In this document: positions 24,437-33,860 of the stretch, piece by piece
Numbering within the stretch: the first letter of the stretch is position 1
Layout: the number at the start of each line of letters is the position of its first letter
Assembly (NCBI RefSeq): GCF_014164585.1
Contig: NZ_JACJFM010000004.1
Span: forward strand, 109,522 to 173,521
Length of the DNA: 64,000 nucleotides
Direction: 5' to 3'
Source of the DNA: Oceanospirillum sediminis
Lineage (GTDB): Bacteria; Pseudomonadota; Gammaproteobacteria; Pseudomonadales; Halomonadaceae
Notes under the pieces: generated by a model
The model's input: only the letters and a program-made list of their open reading frames with translations
Told to the model about the DNA's origin: nothing
Databases searched by the model: none
Translations under genes and position numbers: made by a program

Positions 24437-24464
24437 GCATGCTTCGTCCAACAACGAAGCATGC
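24437..24464. promoter_or_regulatory. Perfect 11-bp inverted repeat, candidate ArsR operator
   Basis: GCATGCTTCGT and ACGAAGCATGC are separated by 6 bases, between the arsR-family gene and the divergent pair. The lack of a T run argues against a terminator. It is likely the regulator's binding site. Confidence 0.55.
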
Positions 24465-24525
24465 ACGATACCCTGAATTTACACTCCTGGCTCCTGATTC
24501 AACATCATTAATAAGAGTGTACATT

Positions 24526-24894
24526 ATGACTGTTACCTGCCTGATTGAATATCGGATTGATCCGTTCAAAACCGAACTATTCCGACAGTATGCCTGTCAC
24601 TGGGGAAAGATCATTCCAGCTTGTGGAGGGCAGCTATTAGGCTATTTTATGCCTCATGAGGGCAGTAATAATATCGCCTGGGGTCTGACTTCGTTTAACA
24701 GCCTGGCCGATTATGAAAGCTACCGGGCTCGCTTGAAAACAGATCCTGCGGGGCAGAAAAACTTTGCCTTTGCTCAGAGGGAAAAATTCATTCTGGGAGA
24801 AAAGCGAACCTTTATTCAGGCTGTTCCTGAAAGCTATCTGCAACTCAGTAATACCGAAGCAATGAGGACAATATATGATTGCCGTTATTTTTGA
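24526..24894 (+). CDS. NIPSNAP family protein
   Basis: This 122-residue dimeric alpha/beta-barrel protein has the pattern [19 protein letters not shown], then [16 protein letters not shown] and [18 protein letters not shown]. Some bacterial NIPSNAP proteins act on small organic compounds, often beside ArsR regulators. The ATG at 24526 is chosen because it begins the fold; the upstream extension has no ribosome site. The gene overlaps the monooxygenase gene by 20 bp, forming one operon divergent from arsR. Confidence 0.75.
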   Translation: MTVTCLIEYRIDPFKTELFRQYACHWGKIIPACGGQLLGYFMPHEGSNNIAWGLTSFNSLADYESYRARLKTDPAGQKNFAFAQREKFILGEKRTFIQAVPESYLQLSNTEAMRTIYDCRYF

Positions 24895-25201
24895 GGTGGT
24901 ACCTTCCCTGGAAGGTAAAGCAGAGTATCTTGACCTGGCAGCGGACTTAAAACCCATACTAGAGGATATTGATGGCTTTATCTCTGTAGAACGCTTTCAA
25001 AGCCTTACAGATCCGGAAAAAATTTTATCTTTGTCCTTCTGGCGTGATGAAGGCGCTGTAAAGCAATGGCGTGAACTGGAGCAACATCACATGGCTCAAC
25101 AACAGGGACGTTTCAGACTATTTGCAGATTATCGTCTGAGAGTCGCTGAGGTCCATCGGGATTACGGTAAGCAACAACGAGAGCAGGCTCCGGGGAACTG
25201 A
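24875..25201 (+). CDS. Antibiotic biosynthesis monooxygenase (ABM) domain protein
   Basis: This 108-residue ferredoxin-like ABM fold has the segment [18 protein letters not shown], then [35 protein letters not shown] and HHMAQQQGR. Members oxidise quinone-like or polyaromatic compounds without cofactors, or handle haem-like ligands. Translationally coupled to the NIPSNAP gene. Likely a stress or detoxification function under ArsR-family control; the substrate is unknown. Confidence 0.8.
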   Translation: MIAVIFEVVPSLEGKAEYLDLAADLKPILEDIDGFISVERFQSLTDPEKILSLSFWRDEGAVKQWRELEQHHMAQQQGRFRLFADYRLRVAEVHRDYGKQQREQAPGN

Positions 25202-25239
25202 CCAACAACATATGTTAAGGTACGCATCATTTCAGATAC

Positions 25240-25785
25240 TTATTCTGTACCTGAATAGTCCGTTACCTTACGTTTACTGGCCCGGCTGGAAGCAACAGCC
25301 AGCCCGGCCATAGTGACGGCCCCACCCAGCACATTCAGCCAGCGAGTTTTTTTCGTTGCCATTCCTGCAACAACACCGCCAACAACAGCACCCTCAATAC
25401 AGGATCTGACCTGCCTGGAGCTCAGTTTCATACCCGTTGCCCATTTCACAAAGTGCTCACAGTTATTTCTGGATACAGAGTAACGCCACTGATCGACCTG
25501 CCCCCGAGCTTTTTTCAGAACATCACCCAATGGTATCTTTAGCGTATATCGGGTGATATATGTCGGCTTTCCCTGAGTAACAACAGACCAGGTTTCCTCT
25601 TTTACGGTGCCATTTCTTTTTGTCGCGGAGATCAGCATATAACGACCATCAACTCCCATCTGGTCGGTTACCAGAGACCAGTGCTGATACATACCAAATG
25701 TGGTAACGACAATATCCCCCGGACACGGGTTAAGCTTCGACTGTTTTTGCTCTGAGGTATGTTTTTCAGACATCTCTTTTTCCAT
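25240..25785 (-). CDS. LRAT-like (NC) domain protein
   Basis: This is a 181-residue protein. Residues 20-120 hold a NlpC/P60-related LRAT core: PGDIVVTTFGMYQHWSLV with the catalytic His, and NNCEHFVKWATG with the catalytic Cys. A Gly/Ala-rich hydrophobic helix follows at 130-165 (GAVVGGVVAGM, then VLGGAVTMAGLAVA), probably membrane-inserting. Eukaryotic relatives are acyltransferases or phospholipases; bacterial roles are largely unknown. ATG at 25785 or, with better spacing, 25773. Confidence 0.7.
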   Translation of the reverse strand: MEKEMSEKHTSEQKQSKLNPCPGDIVVTTFGMYQHWSLVTDQMGVDGRYMLISATKRNGTVKEETWSVVTQGKPTYITRYTLKIPLGDVLKKARGQVDQWRYSVSRNNCEHFVKWATGMKLSSRQVRSCIEGAVVGGVVAGMATKKTRWLNVLGGAVTMAGLAVASSRASKRKVTDYSGTE

Positions 25786-25874
25786 GGCTTAGCTGTTTAT
25801 CTCTGGAGATTCTGTTATCAGACAGAAGAATCCATATTATGAAATTCTTTTTCTGATAGCAGGCGCTTTTACAT

Positions 25875-26222
25875 TTACCCCAGCCACTGCTCAACCAGTT
25901 GATGGGCTTTTTCACCATGTTCATCTTTAATATGAATTGCGACTGTCGCGGCAGCGGCAACCAACACCCCAAGGTCATCAGAAAAACCTACCGCAGGTAC
26001 TGCATCCGGAATCGCATCCAGAGGCGAAATAAAATAGCCCAGCGCACCAAAAATCGTTGTTTTTGCCCAGGCGGGTGTATCAGCGTCTATGGCAGCAAAA
26101 TAAAGCTTTAAGGCTGTTTCCAGCACTTCTTCTCCAGCCGTTCTGGCATAACGTTTGACCTTTTGCCAGAATCCTTCATCAGAATACTGAGCAGAGTATT
26201 TATCCTGTGAATGCTCAGACAT
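25875..26222 (-). CDS. DUF1232 (YkvA-type) protein
   Basis: This is a 115-residue protein. The core KTTIFGALGYFISPLDAIPD followed by VGFSDDLGVLVAAAA is the DUF1232 signature, a membrane-associated helical hairpin of unknown function. The start is near the divergent 26316 gene. Same strand as the LRAT-like gene, 90 bp apart, so possibly co-transcribed. Confidence 0.85.
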   Translation of the reverse strand: MSEHSQDKYSAQYSDEGFWQKVKRYARTAGEEVLETALKLYFAAIDADTPAWAKTTIFGALGYFISPLDAIPDAVPAVGFSDDLGVLVAAAATVAIHIKDEHGEKAHQLVEQWLG

Positions 26223-26315
26223 ACCTGTCTCCTGATCTGTGTCTGCTTGTCTTTGACTTTTTCATTACACAGAGACAGTATACCATTCGCTCAGTTCCCC
26301 ATAAGGATATTCTGT

Positions 26316-26903
26316 ATGCCACTGAAATCTCTGTTTTATGCAGCCCTTATTGCCTGTACAGTTTTAACAACACCACTGAATGCTGATCAGAATAGTCATT
26401 CCTATGCATCAATGGAACTGACAGACCGGGGACTCCAGGTTCATGGCCAGGATGTACTCAGATCAGACAGCCCGATAACTCAGGACTGGCTGCAGAAAGC
26501 GTTTACCGGATTAAGTATCAGTAAAGATCAGTTATGGAGTGAAGGAGAACCTTACCCTGTGTTTGTTCTACTCGATAAAGATGAGCATTTACTGACGCTG
26601 ACACCGGATGCCGACACCCTGTTCAGTATGGCTATTTTTTCTGATCGCATCATGCTGCCTGGAAAAGCTCTGGCCGGAAAGAGTCGTTACAAAAGTATTT
26701 ATCAGCAATCAGAACCCTATTGTTATCCCGGAGAGGAAGAACTATCCGGCTCAGTCTTATGCAAAGCACCGGATAGCCAACAGATTGTACTGGTTTTTCA
26801 ACCAGAAACACCCTGGGCCGGGCCTGATGGAGAACTGCCTCCAGAGCAGGTATTCAGCAACTGGGTACTGGATCATGCCATCTGGCTGAACAGGGATATA
26901 TAG
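26316..26903 (+). CDS. Secreted protein of unknown function
   Basis: This is a 195-residue protein. Start 26316 follows AAGGAT. A signal peptide (LKSLFYAALIACTVLTTPLNA) is followed by a beta-rich domain with two Cys near residues 136 and 148 that could form a disulfide. Phrases such as LRSDSPITQDWLQKAF and GEPYPVFVLLDKDEHLLTL suggest a compact periplasmic binding or chaperone-like domain. Not recognised with confidence. Confidence 0.6.
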   Translation: MPLKSLFYAALIACTVLTTPLNADQNSHSYASMELTDRGLQVHGQDVLRSDSPITQDWLQKAFTGLSISKDQLWSEGEPYPVFVLLDKDEHLLTLTPDADTLFSMAIFSDRIMLPGKALAGKSRYKSIYQQSEPYCYPGEEELSGSVLCKAPDSQQIVLVFQPETPWAGPDGELPPEQVFSNWVLDHAIWLNRDI

Positions 26904-27114
26904 TCTGTAGCTGACAACATTTTCCTCTGCTATACAGACCTGAATAAAAGAATTTCAATACACAGCAGCCACTGCATAATATAACCAACGGGGGCAGATA
27001 CTTTTTTCAGGGAGACAATCAATAAGATACTGATTTAAAACATACAGTTACCAGTCCAATCAAAGGCAGCTGCTATACTTTACAACCCGTGTAGCCCTGA
27101 CAGATATACAATAA

Positions 27115-28404
27115 ATGGAACAGAGAGCCGGCCAGTATATGAAAGAGAAACAAGTAATTCTGGTAGTCGGTGACTTTAAAACCACCCGGCTGGTTGTTCG
27201 GGAACATTTGTTCAGGAAAGGGTTTGAAACTCTGGAAGCAGACAGTGGGCGGGAAGCACTGCTGATACTGCAAAAACAGAGTGTTAACGCCATTATCGCT
27301 GATCGTCATATGCCCGCCCCCGATGGTTTATCCCTGTTGACGCAGATCCGTCAGCATCAGGATTACCAGACACTGCTCTTTATGATGGTAACTCCAGACA
27401 GCAAACAGGAGACTGTACAGCAGATGATTCGAGCCGGTGCTGATGATTTGCTGATAAAACCCTTCACTCCTGCTGTTCTATGCGAAAAAGTCATCCGCAT
27501 GATGGATAAGCGTGAGCACCTACAAACCGATAATATAACCACCCATAGTAAGCTACAATGGCCTCATCCTTTGCTGGACCAGACAGAACAGAATCGGTTA
27601 AAAGCACTACTGGCGATAAAGCCTGAGCAGACCGTTGCTGACTCTAGCAGAGAATCGGATCAGAACTATCAGGAACTGGCTGAACTGACCCGCAAACTGG
27701 AGCAGGAAAATACCCGGCTCAGATCTGATCTGAACCTGATCAGTCAGCAGGATTATCGCCCTCTGATTTCCCGATTGCTGGAACAGTGTGATCAGCTTAG
27801 CAGCAGTCGTTCAATGAACGCTGAACAGAGACAGCAAAGTGAACAGATTCGTTTACTGATCCATCAGCTAATGAGTCAGCTGAATACTTCGGTTCATCTC
27901 TGGCAGATCGAAACCGGTTTGCTCGATGCCCACATCCACACTTTCGATCTGGCTGGGATGATCAGTCATCTCCTGCAACTGCATCGTCCGGGTGCCCGTC
28001 AGCAGGAGATCACCATTGCCTATGAAGGCTCTGATACCCTGATAGCCCATGCAGATCCTCTTATAACACGTACCTTGATGGACCTGCTGATCAACCTGGC
28101 GTTAAATAAATGTCCGGCCAGAAGCACGCTGGAAATTAGCACCCGACGTACAAACGATCAAGAACAAGGGATAGCCAATATCAGGGTCAGTCTGTTTTTG
28201 CCCGTAGTGCTATCAGAAGAGGAGATTAACTGTTTTCGGAATAAATACCCGACAGATACTCTGGGTAGTCCGGATTATAGTATCAGACAAACAGAATGGA
28301 TCGCTTCCCTGCTGGCCCGAATGCAGAATGGTCATATTGAAGCAGAAACTCAGCCTGGGCCGGGCAGCCGGATCACTTTACAACTACCTGCTAATCAAAG
28401 TTAA
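27115..28404 (+). CDS. Response regulator fused to a degenerate histidine-kinase-like module
   Basis: This is a 429-residue protein. Residues 13-135 are a receiver domain with acceptor Asp at about 63 (IIADRHMP), Thr (MMVTPDS) and Lys (LIKPF); the usual acidic pair is reduced to Gly-Asp (VVGDF). Residues 185-290 are helical and resemble a dimerisation domain but lack the phospho-accepting His motif. Residues 300-429 resemble a HATPase fold with an N-box-like LLINLALNK but no clear G boxes. It probably works as a phospho-switched output by protein contact. The start could be 27139. Confidence 0.65.
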   Translation: MEQRAGQYMKEKQVILVVGDFKTTRLVVREHLFRKGFETLEADSGREALLILQKQSVNAIIADRHMPAPDGLSLLTQIRQHQDYQTLLFMMVTPDSKQETVQQMIRAGADDLLIKPFTPAVLCEKVIRMMDKREHLQTDNITTHSKLQWPHPLLDQTEQNRLKALLAIKPEQTVADSSRESDQNYQELAELTRKLEQENTRLRSDLNLISQQDYRPLISRLLEQCDQLSSSRSMNAEQRQQSEQIRLLIHQLMSQLNTSVHLWQIETGLLDAHIHTFDLAGMISHLLQLHRPGARQQEITIAYEGSDTLIAHADPLITRTLMDLLINLALNKCPARSTLEISTRRTNDQEQGIANIRVSLFLPVVLSEEEINCFRNKYPTDTLGSPDYSIRQTEWIASLLARMQNGHIEAETQPGPGSRITLQLPANQS

Positions 28405-28435
28405 TCTGCTGCCCATAAACACTAACAGAAACCTG

Positions 28436-29332
28436 TCAAAGTTTAAGATAACCTTCACCTGTCACCACAGCCTGTCCGGAAACGGTCACCTTTTCCACTC
28501 CGGACAGTCCCTGCTGGCCTTCAGCCACTGAGATAGATAACCCGATTGTGGCAGGTCGCCCCATACTGACACCCTGCTCAATTACAAAATGGTGAATCCC
28601 TGAATCCAGCTGCATACTATGCGCCAGATAGCCAGATAATGCCGCCGCCGCACTGCCGGTTGCCGGATCTTCAACCAGATTAACCTCCTGGCAAATCATA
28701 CGGGCATAAAGCTTATGTCCATCCCGACAGAAAAAATAGAAAGCAGGCCAGTCATCATCGGCAAATAACAAACTCTTATCTGCCGACTGAATCTGAACAT
28801 TATCAACAGCCGTTTTATCTTTCAGTTCAATCAGAGTGAAAGGCGCACCGCAGTTTCCTTTTTTGGGCGCAGAGACTAAAGCCTGTACAGGCAAACTCAG
28901 CAAGGCGGCCATCTGCTCACGATTCAAAGCCGATGCGGATAACTCCGGCAGTACAGCCGTAGTCAGTTCAGCAGAAAAAACATCACAGGTCCCATCTACT
29001 GTCACCGGAACCGGGCCAACGTTTTCCTGTAGCTCCCAGTCTGTCACCTGGCCCTCACAATGCTGATTAATAGCCAGACAGATTGCAGTCCCTATTGTCG
29101 GATGCCCTGCAAATGGCATTTCATCCACTGTGGTAAAGATACGAACTCTGGGAGCCTTTTCCGTTTCTCCTTCCAGAACAAACGTTGTTTCCATCAGATT
29201 CATTTCATTGGCAATTTTTTGCATCTGCTCATCGCTGAGCCCCTCAGCCTGAGTAAAGACAGCCAGTTGATTGCCACCAAAAATCTGGTCAGTAAACACA
29301 TCCAGGAGGGTATAGGGGTAAACCTTGCGCAT
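28436..29332 (-). CDS. PhzF family epimerase/isomerase
   Basis: This 298-residue protein has the PhzF fold: YTLLDVFTDQIFGGNQLAVF at the N-terminus, METTFV with the catalytic Glu near residue 48, PFAGHPTIG near 74 and DPATGSAAAALSGYLA near 215-230. Family members isomerise small cyclic or amino acid-like molecules; the substrate is not predictable here. Full length. Convergent with the response regulator. Downstream of folE2 on the same strand but 220 bp apart. Confidence 0.9.
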   Translation of the reverse strand: MRKVYPYTLLDVFTDQIFGGNQLAVFTQAEGLSDEQMQKIANEMNLMETTFVLEGETEKAPRVRIFTTVDEMPFAGHPTIGTAICLAINQHCEGQVTDWELQENVGPVPVTVDGTCDVFSAELTTAVLPELSASALNREQMAALLSLPVQALVSAPKKGNCGAPFTLIELKDKTAVDNVQIQSADKSLLFADDDWPAFYFFCRDGHKLYARMICQEVNLVEDPATGSAAAALSGYLAHSMQLDSGIHHFVIEQGVSMGRPATIGLSISVAEGQQGLSGVEKVTVSGQAVVTGEGYLKL

Positions 29333-29553
29333 AACCGATATTAGCTCCTTAACGAATATCCTGCTAACGGATTACGGTGCTTTTAATCACCCTGTTGAAG
29401 AATCTGCTGCAACCGGCAAAACACAGGGTTGACCAGAAAAATCACCCGCAACAAAACAATACTGCCAACTCATCATAAGCTTCTATTTGCCATCTGACTA
29501 TGCCGACAGTATTCAATCAAAGATAAATGACAAGGTATAATAACCCAGAGCAG

Positions 29554-30579
29554 TCACTCCTGATGTCTTAGCCCTCCAGGCAACCCTTTACTGGCTATAG
29601 CCACAGCATCATGGGCATGCAGGCTTTCCTGATGTTCTACTTTAAGACAGAAATCCTGGTAATGGCTATCAGTGTTTAAGCTGGCTCTGATTCGGCGGGC
29701 TGCATCTTCACAGAACATCAGATTATGGCCATTTAAACGAGCAAATTCCTGTTCATCTTCACGTTTAACCGCTGTCTGAACCGGAGTTTGCAAAGCATCT
29801 TCAATCTGATTGATCAGGGCCGTGACTGGCAGGCTATTCTGTTTCTGACTCAATCGCACGGTTACTCTGGCCATAGAACGCTGACTATGAGGTGTGGCAA
29901 AAGATCCCTGAGCAGAAAGTAACCACTGACTGATTTCAGCCATACTCAGCGTTTCCTTACCATCAAATGATTTTCGCATCGCTTCTTCTGTCAGCTGACG
30001 AGACAATGAAGCAGAGCAAGGACAGGTACTGGAATAGGGCACTGTGACCGACAGATCAATCAATGCAGGCTGACAGCCACTGGACAGACTGATATCCAGT
30101 TTAACCGGATAGGATTTCCAGCCTTCATAACCACTTTTCAACGCAGGACGTTTCTGCATCAGGTCAAACTCAAACACCAGTCTGGCATGCTGGCTCAGCG
30201 TCTTATGGCTATGCAGTTGCGCTTGCAATAACGCCTGAACACTCTGACATGACAGGGCATTTTCACTGAAGAAAGACTCCAGCAGCAGATACAGACGAGA
30301 CATATGAATGCCTTTCGCCTCAGCATCATCCAGGCTGACACAGGTACTGACTCTGGCCTGGCACAACACTTTACCATGCAGGCTGTCCTCTATATTGACA
30401 GGCAGAGCGATACCAGACATTCCGACCCAGTCCAGTACTCCGCAGACATCTGCTGTATCTGATGCAGCCACATCAGGCATATCTTTTTTGCCTGTTGCTG
30501 TTTCCGGCACAGAACATATCGGATCACCGGTTCGAGTATCAGTCATCATATTTTTTTCGGGAAATTCAGCGTGTGACAT
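29554..30579 (-). CDS. folE2: GTP cyclohydrolase FolE2 (zinc-independent type)
   Basis: This 341-residue enzyme converts GTP to dihydroneopterin triphosphate, the first step of folate synthesis. The FolE2 signatures SSTCPCSASLSRQL near 191-204 and GHNLMFCEDAARRIR near 290-304 are visible. The N-terminal 40 residues are polar and extend past the usual start. FolE2 can use metals other than zinc, so it is often induced when zinc is short. It follows a Zur-boxed DUF1826 gene with a 92-bp gap containing a large hairpin. Confidence 0.92.
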   Translation of the reverse strand: MSHAEFPEKNMMTDTRTGDPICSVPETATGKKDMPDVAASDTADVCGVLDWVGMSGIALPVNIEDSLHGKVLCQARVSTCVSLDDAEAKGIHMSRLYLLLESFFSENALSCQSVQALLQAQLHSHKTLSQHARLVFEFDLMQKRPALKSGYEGWKSYPVKLDISLSSGCQPALIDLSVTVPYSSTCPCSASLSRQLTEEAMRKSFDGKETLSMAEISQWLLSAQGSFATPHSQRSMARVTVRLSQKQNSLPVTALINQIEDALQTPVQTAVKREDEQEFARLNGHNLMFCEDAARRIRASLNTDSHYQDFCLKVEHQESLHAHDAVAIASKGLPGGLRHQE

Positions 30580-30612
30580 AAAGTTATCGACACCAAAGAC
30601 AGATTAAATACG

Positions 30613-30655
30613 CCGGACGATACCCTACGGTGCAATCAGATTGCCATACGTCCGG
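30613..30655 (-). other. Structured hairpin between DUF1826 and folE2
   Basis: The outer arms CCGGACG and CGTCCGG enclose an inner stem of GCAAT and ATTGC. No T run follows on the minus strand, so it is more likely an RNA processing or attenuation structure than a terminator. Confidence 0.4.
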
Positions 30656-30671
30656 AGAAACAGGATAACGG

Positions 30672-31451
30672 CTATAAAACATCCATACTCAGAAAAAGTC
30701 GGGGCCGGGTTTCTGAACAGGCAGGGGAACGATGCACCAGCCCTTGCCCTTCCCTGTCTGGCCAGAGATCTCCTTTCATCAAAGCCACAGCACCAGCCGG
30801 TACAGCATGAATATCACTTTTTTCCGTTACTCCGGCTTCGCCTGTGTTGATATAAAGGCCTGAATCCTCATCCGATAAACCTCCACTTCCAGCACCTAAG
30901 CGGGACCTGTTCAGGTTTGCTGACGATAGCCATTCAGTTCCGGCACCAGCATAAGTACAGACCATACGCGCACCGATACGATCCACATGAAAGCGAGGAC
31001 ACATAGCATCCTTAAGCAAAGATAAACGTAAACCGACTTCCTCCATGCCAAACAGACAGGCAAACATCTCCGCCAGCCAGATCATGTCATTGATAAAAGC
31101 ATCCCTGTGCGGGTGATCTGGTAAATCATCTTTCAGCTGCTCTTGCAGAAGCTCTGGCGAGGCAACCAGACGCAGTGGGAGTAAGCGCCCCCTGTTCAGC
31201 AACCAGTTTACATAAATCATGGTTCCTGCATCCGGCTGGCGATTCCATTGCACCAGACTGATATCCTGCTCAAAAATTCTTGTCAGAACGACCGGGTCAT
31301 CATCAGAAACCCACTCCTGCTGCTTTGAAACAACAGTACATGGCATCTTGTCCACCAGGATATCTGATAAATCGGCACCACTGTGAGAACTTTCCTCAAA
31401 GAGGACCGGGTTAGCAACAAACTCCGGCTGATTTCCATGACTTTCTTTCAT
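30672..31451 (-). CDS. DUF1826 protein, Zur-regulon member
   Basis: This 259-residue protein carries the DUF1826 pattern: VLTRIFEQDISLVQW, then CPRFHVDRIGARMVCTYAG and MKGDLWPDREGQGLVHRSP. The His-x-Asp near 174-176 and a later His suggest a dioxygenase-like metal site. DUF1826 genes are often part of zinc-starvation regulons beside folE2 and COG0523 genes. A Zur box lies 29 bp upstream. Likely co-transcribed with folE2. Confidence 0.85.
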   Translation of the reverse strand: MKESHGNQPEFVANPVLFEESSHSGADLSDILVDKMPCTVVSKQQEWVSDDDPVVLTRIFEQDISLVQWNRQPDAGTMIYVNWLLNRGRLLPLRLVASPELLQEQLKDDLPDHPHRDAFINDMIWLAEMFACLFGMEEVGLRLSLLKDAMCPRFHVDRIGARMVCTYAGAGTEWLSSANLNRSRLGAGSGGLSDEDSGLYINTGEAGVTEKSDIHAVPAGAVALMKGDLWPDREGQGLVHRSPACSETRPRLFLSMDVL

Positions 31452-31479
31452 TCAGGTTTATCTCATAACAAATAAATTG

Positions 31480-31496
31480 ATGTTACAACATAACAT
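31480..31496. promoter_or_regulatory. Zur box before DUF1826-folE2
   Basis: ATGTTA and TAACAT are perfect inverted arms with a 5-base centre, close to the gammaproteobacterial Zur consensus (TGTTATAATATAACA). Same spacing as the site before zrgA. Confidence 0.75.
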
Positions 31497-31629
31497 AACT
31501 TAATTTATTATCAATCAACCTATTCTGTCATCCCGCTGACGGTCAGAATAAAAAGCTATAAACATTTGCTGACTTGCCAGAAAATAATCTGATCGGCACT
31601 AAACCCGCAAAATAAGAAAGGTTTTACGA

Positions 31630-32199
31630 TTACGACAAATACTGATATGAATATTTCAGATAAAGCTTCAGCTGATCTTTTCTTTGCAGGTAAGATTCAG
31701 GGAATTCTTTTTTTAAGAACTCATCAACAACGACAATATACTCGACAATTGAAAGCATCTGTTTATTTTCAGCATCCTTAACCACCGGGTAGTAAGAGCT
31801 GTTTTTGAATAAATCATCAGAGTATAAAGGATTGATCACAGAGTAAGGGGGACGATAAAAACTAACACCCACTGGTTGATAAAAGCCTTTCTCAGAGTTT
31901 TTCATCTGATCAATTTTCTGGTCAACCTCAGCTTTGAACCGAAAATAGTTTTCACTATTAAAAAAAATCCCTGTCTGATCATTATAATAGCGCTTTATGT
32001 TATCTATATTTTCTTTATGTGACCGGTTCATTTCAAGAATCTCCTGACACATAACGTCAATAATCTTTTGTTTATCAGACAATGCTGACTGATAGCGCTT
32101 CACCTTACTCCTGCCAGATCTGACTTCTCTCATTAAATAAAGGCAGATTATGAACATAGTGAAAAAAATCAAAGCAACGCAAATAGCAAAAGCATTCAT
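31630..32199 (-). CDS. Unrecognised membrane-anchored protein
   Basis: This 189-residue protein has an N-terminal span (AFAICVALIFFTMFIICLYLM) followed by a 60-residue coiled-coil-like helix and a soluble C-terminal region with many Tyr, Lys and Asn. The local sequence is AT-rich. It stands alone, 290 bp from the next gene. No family recognised. Confidence 0.5.
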   Translation of the reverse strand: MNAFAICVALIFFTMFIICLYLMREVRSGRSKVKRYQSALSDKQKIIDVMCQEILEMNRSHKENIDNIKRYYNDQTGIFFNSENYFRFKAEVDQKIDQMKNSEKGFYQPVGVSFYRPPYSVINPLYSDDLFKNSSYYPVVKDAENKQMLSIVEYIVVVDEFLKKEFPESYLQRKDQLKLYLKYSYQYLS

Positions 32200-32490
32200 G
32201 ATATACTTCAGTCAAAGTCATATTTAAACGAGTCAAAAATAATAACAATTTTTTACAAAAATACAAACACCCCATAACAAATAACAATTAAATCCATAAA
32301 AACAAATAAAACCTGACATAAAAACATTAAAAAACGAGTAATCAATAACCGCTTTAGCCCACAAAAGCTATAGAATCAGAGCATGTTAAATTACGTTTTT
32401 CAACATTAACAATGAAAAGCTATATTCCGAAAAGGTCAAACCGGGATTATCACACCGATTCAAAAATAAGATTTTATCAGTTTCTAACAC

Positions 32491-33369
32491 TCACATAATT
32501 ACATAACTTGTTATTCTTTTCGTCCACCCTTTGAGCCAGGTTTGTTCATTTTTTTCCGGCGGAGAATTTTTAACCCTTCTGTTCAGAACAAACTGTGCAG
32601 ACTCTGCAAACTCCCTCAATGCATTCGTTGAGTTCCCTTTCATATTTTCCAGAACCTGCTTCAAGCCCCAACCTTCAGGCTTTCCCTGAGCATTAAGATA
32701 GGTTTCTGATTCTTTAATCCCTTCCCCTTTAAAGTTCACATAATCAACTAACGCATAGTAGCCCATCTCAGTACTGGAGACTCTGTAAAACTGTCTGCTG
32801 ATAAAATCCTTATCATCCTGATTTTCAGTAACCTTCAGTATTTTATCTAAAGAATAAGACAGACGTGTTATCAGTGCTCTGGTTTGCAACTCTTTAGTTG
32901 AATCCATCAGCCTCAGCAGGTCATTATATTTTTTACTACCGACACTGTTTAAGAACTCATCCCGGTTTTTCCATGGCGAGCCCTTAGCATGGGTGACCCA
33001 CACTGGCACATCAATACCACTTTTCCTGAAAAAGCGGACCAATTCGGGAAAAGTCTCAGAAAACTTTTTTCCCCTTCCTGCCGGATACCAGATAAAATGA
33101 GCAATTCCGAGCGAGAGAAAATTTTCATTATCATTCCAGAACAGTAAGTTTTCCTTTCTGGAAGAGGCTTCATTAAAGTAAATATTCCTGGTGATTTTCC
33201 TTATTTCAATATCCGTCAGTGTAATATCCAGTAAGGCGGCACTATGAGCACCACTGCCACGCTCAGGTAAAGCATCTGCCCTGGAAATATTAACGGGTGT
33301 ATCTCCCTGAGCAGCAGAAAGTCCTGAAAAGCTTAATAAAAAAGCAAAAACCAGTCTTAAACACTGCAT
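32491..33369 (-). CDS. Secreted protein of unknown function
   Basis: Start taken at 33369, which begins a good signal peptide (CLRLVFAFLLSFSGLSAAQG); the frame opens at 33396. The protein has 292 residues. It is helical, with a notable segment LGIAHFIWYPAGRGKKFSETF near 95-115 reminiscent of domains that pair with transglycosylase-like folds. Many charged residues and a basic C-terminus. Probably periplasmic. AT-rich flanks suggest separate acquisition. Confidence 0.55.
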   Translation of the reverse strand: MQCLRLVFAFLLSFSGLSAAQGDTPVNISRADALPERGSGAHSAALLDITLTDIEIRKITRNIYFNEASSRKENLLFWNDNENFLSLGIAHFIWYPAGRGKKFSETFPELVRFFRKSGIDVPVWVTHAKGSPWKNRDEFLNSVGSKKYNDLLRLMDSTKELQTRALITRLSYSLDKILKVTENQDDKDFISRQFYRVSSTEMGYYALVDYVNFKGEGIKESETYLNAQGKPEGWGLKQVLENMKGNSTNALREFAESAQFVLNRRVKNSPPEKNEQTWLKGWTKRITSYVIM

Positions 33370-33396
33370 AAACGCAAATCTCTCATTAAAAACCAC

Positions 33397-33794
33397 ATAC
33401 CAGAAAGTTATTATATAGTCTTTATAATATCTCCGGAAAATATTAACTTTTTCTTAAAATCTCTTTCTGAAGACGCAAAGCCTGCACATTACCTGACGCC
33501 CCGCTCAAAAAATCAAGACGACGCTCAGATCAGAAAGCAACCCCAGGTTGTTTTACATGATGTTACACCGCTGGCCATGACAACAGAATCCACTTATTTA
33601 ATCATTCGATTAATGCACACTTTATTATAAATAGAGAAATCAGTGCCAGAATGATTTTGAGTCATAACTACCTGAACCCGGGTTTTTCGTAACAGGTTGT
33701 CGCGTTTCCAACCGGCAGCTGGAAAATCGAAATACTGATGTTCAGGCAGGGAATTCTTATTAAAGCTGGAGACACAAACCATTTTTTGTGTAAA
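33397..33794. other. Gene-free interval upstream of lexA
   Basis: I see no supportable gene. The strand-switch region between the secreted protein and lexA; the right edge holds the SOS boxes. Confidence 0.4.
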
Positions 33795-33827
33795 CTGTAC
33801 AGAAATACACGCTGTATAAAATGACAG
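33795..33827. promoter_or_regulatory. LexA (SOS) boxes
   Basis: 33812-33827 is a full CTG-N10-CAG box. 33795-33810 is CTG-N10-CAC, one base off. A third near-site with N9 spacing follows at 33833-33847. Tandem boxes before lexA are typical of its autoregulation. Confidence 0.85.
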
Positions 33828-33860
33828 ACACTCTGTATGAATGACAGATAATGAGCTGAT

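Noticed and set aside
33833..33847. Third LexA box before lexA
   Set aside because: Spacing between CTG and CAG is 9 instead of 10 bases.
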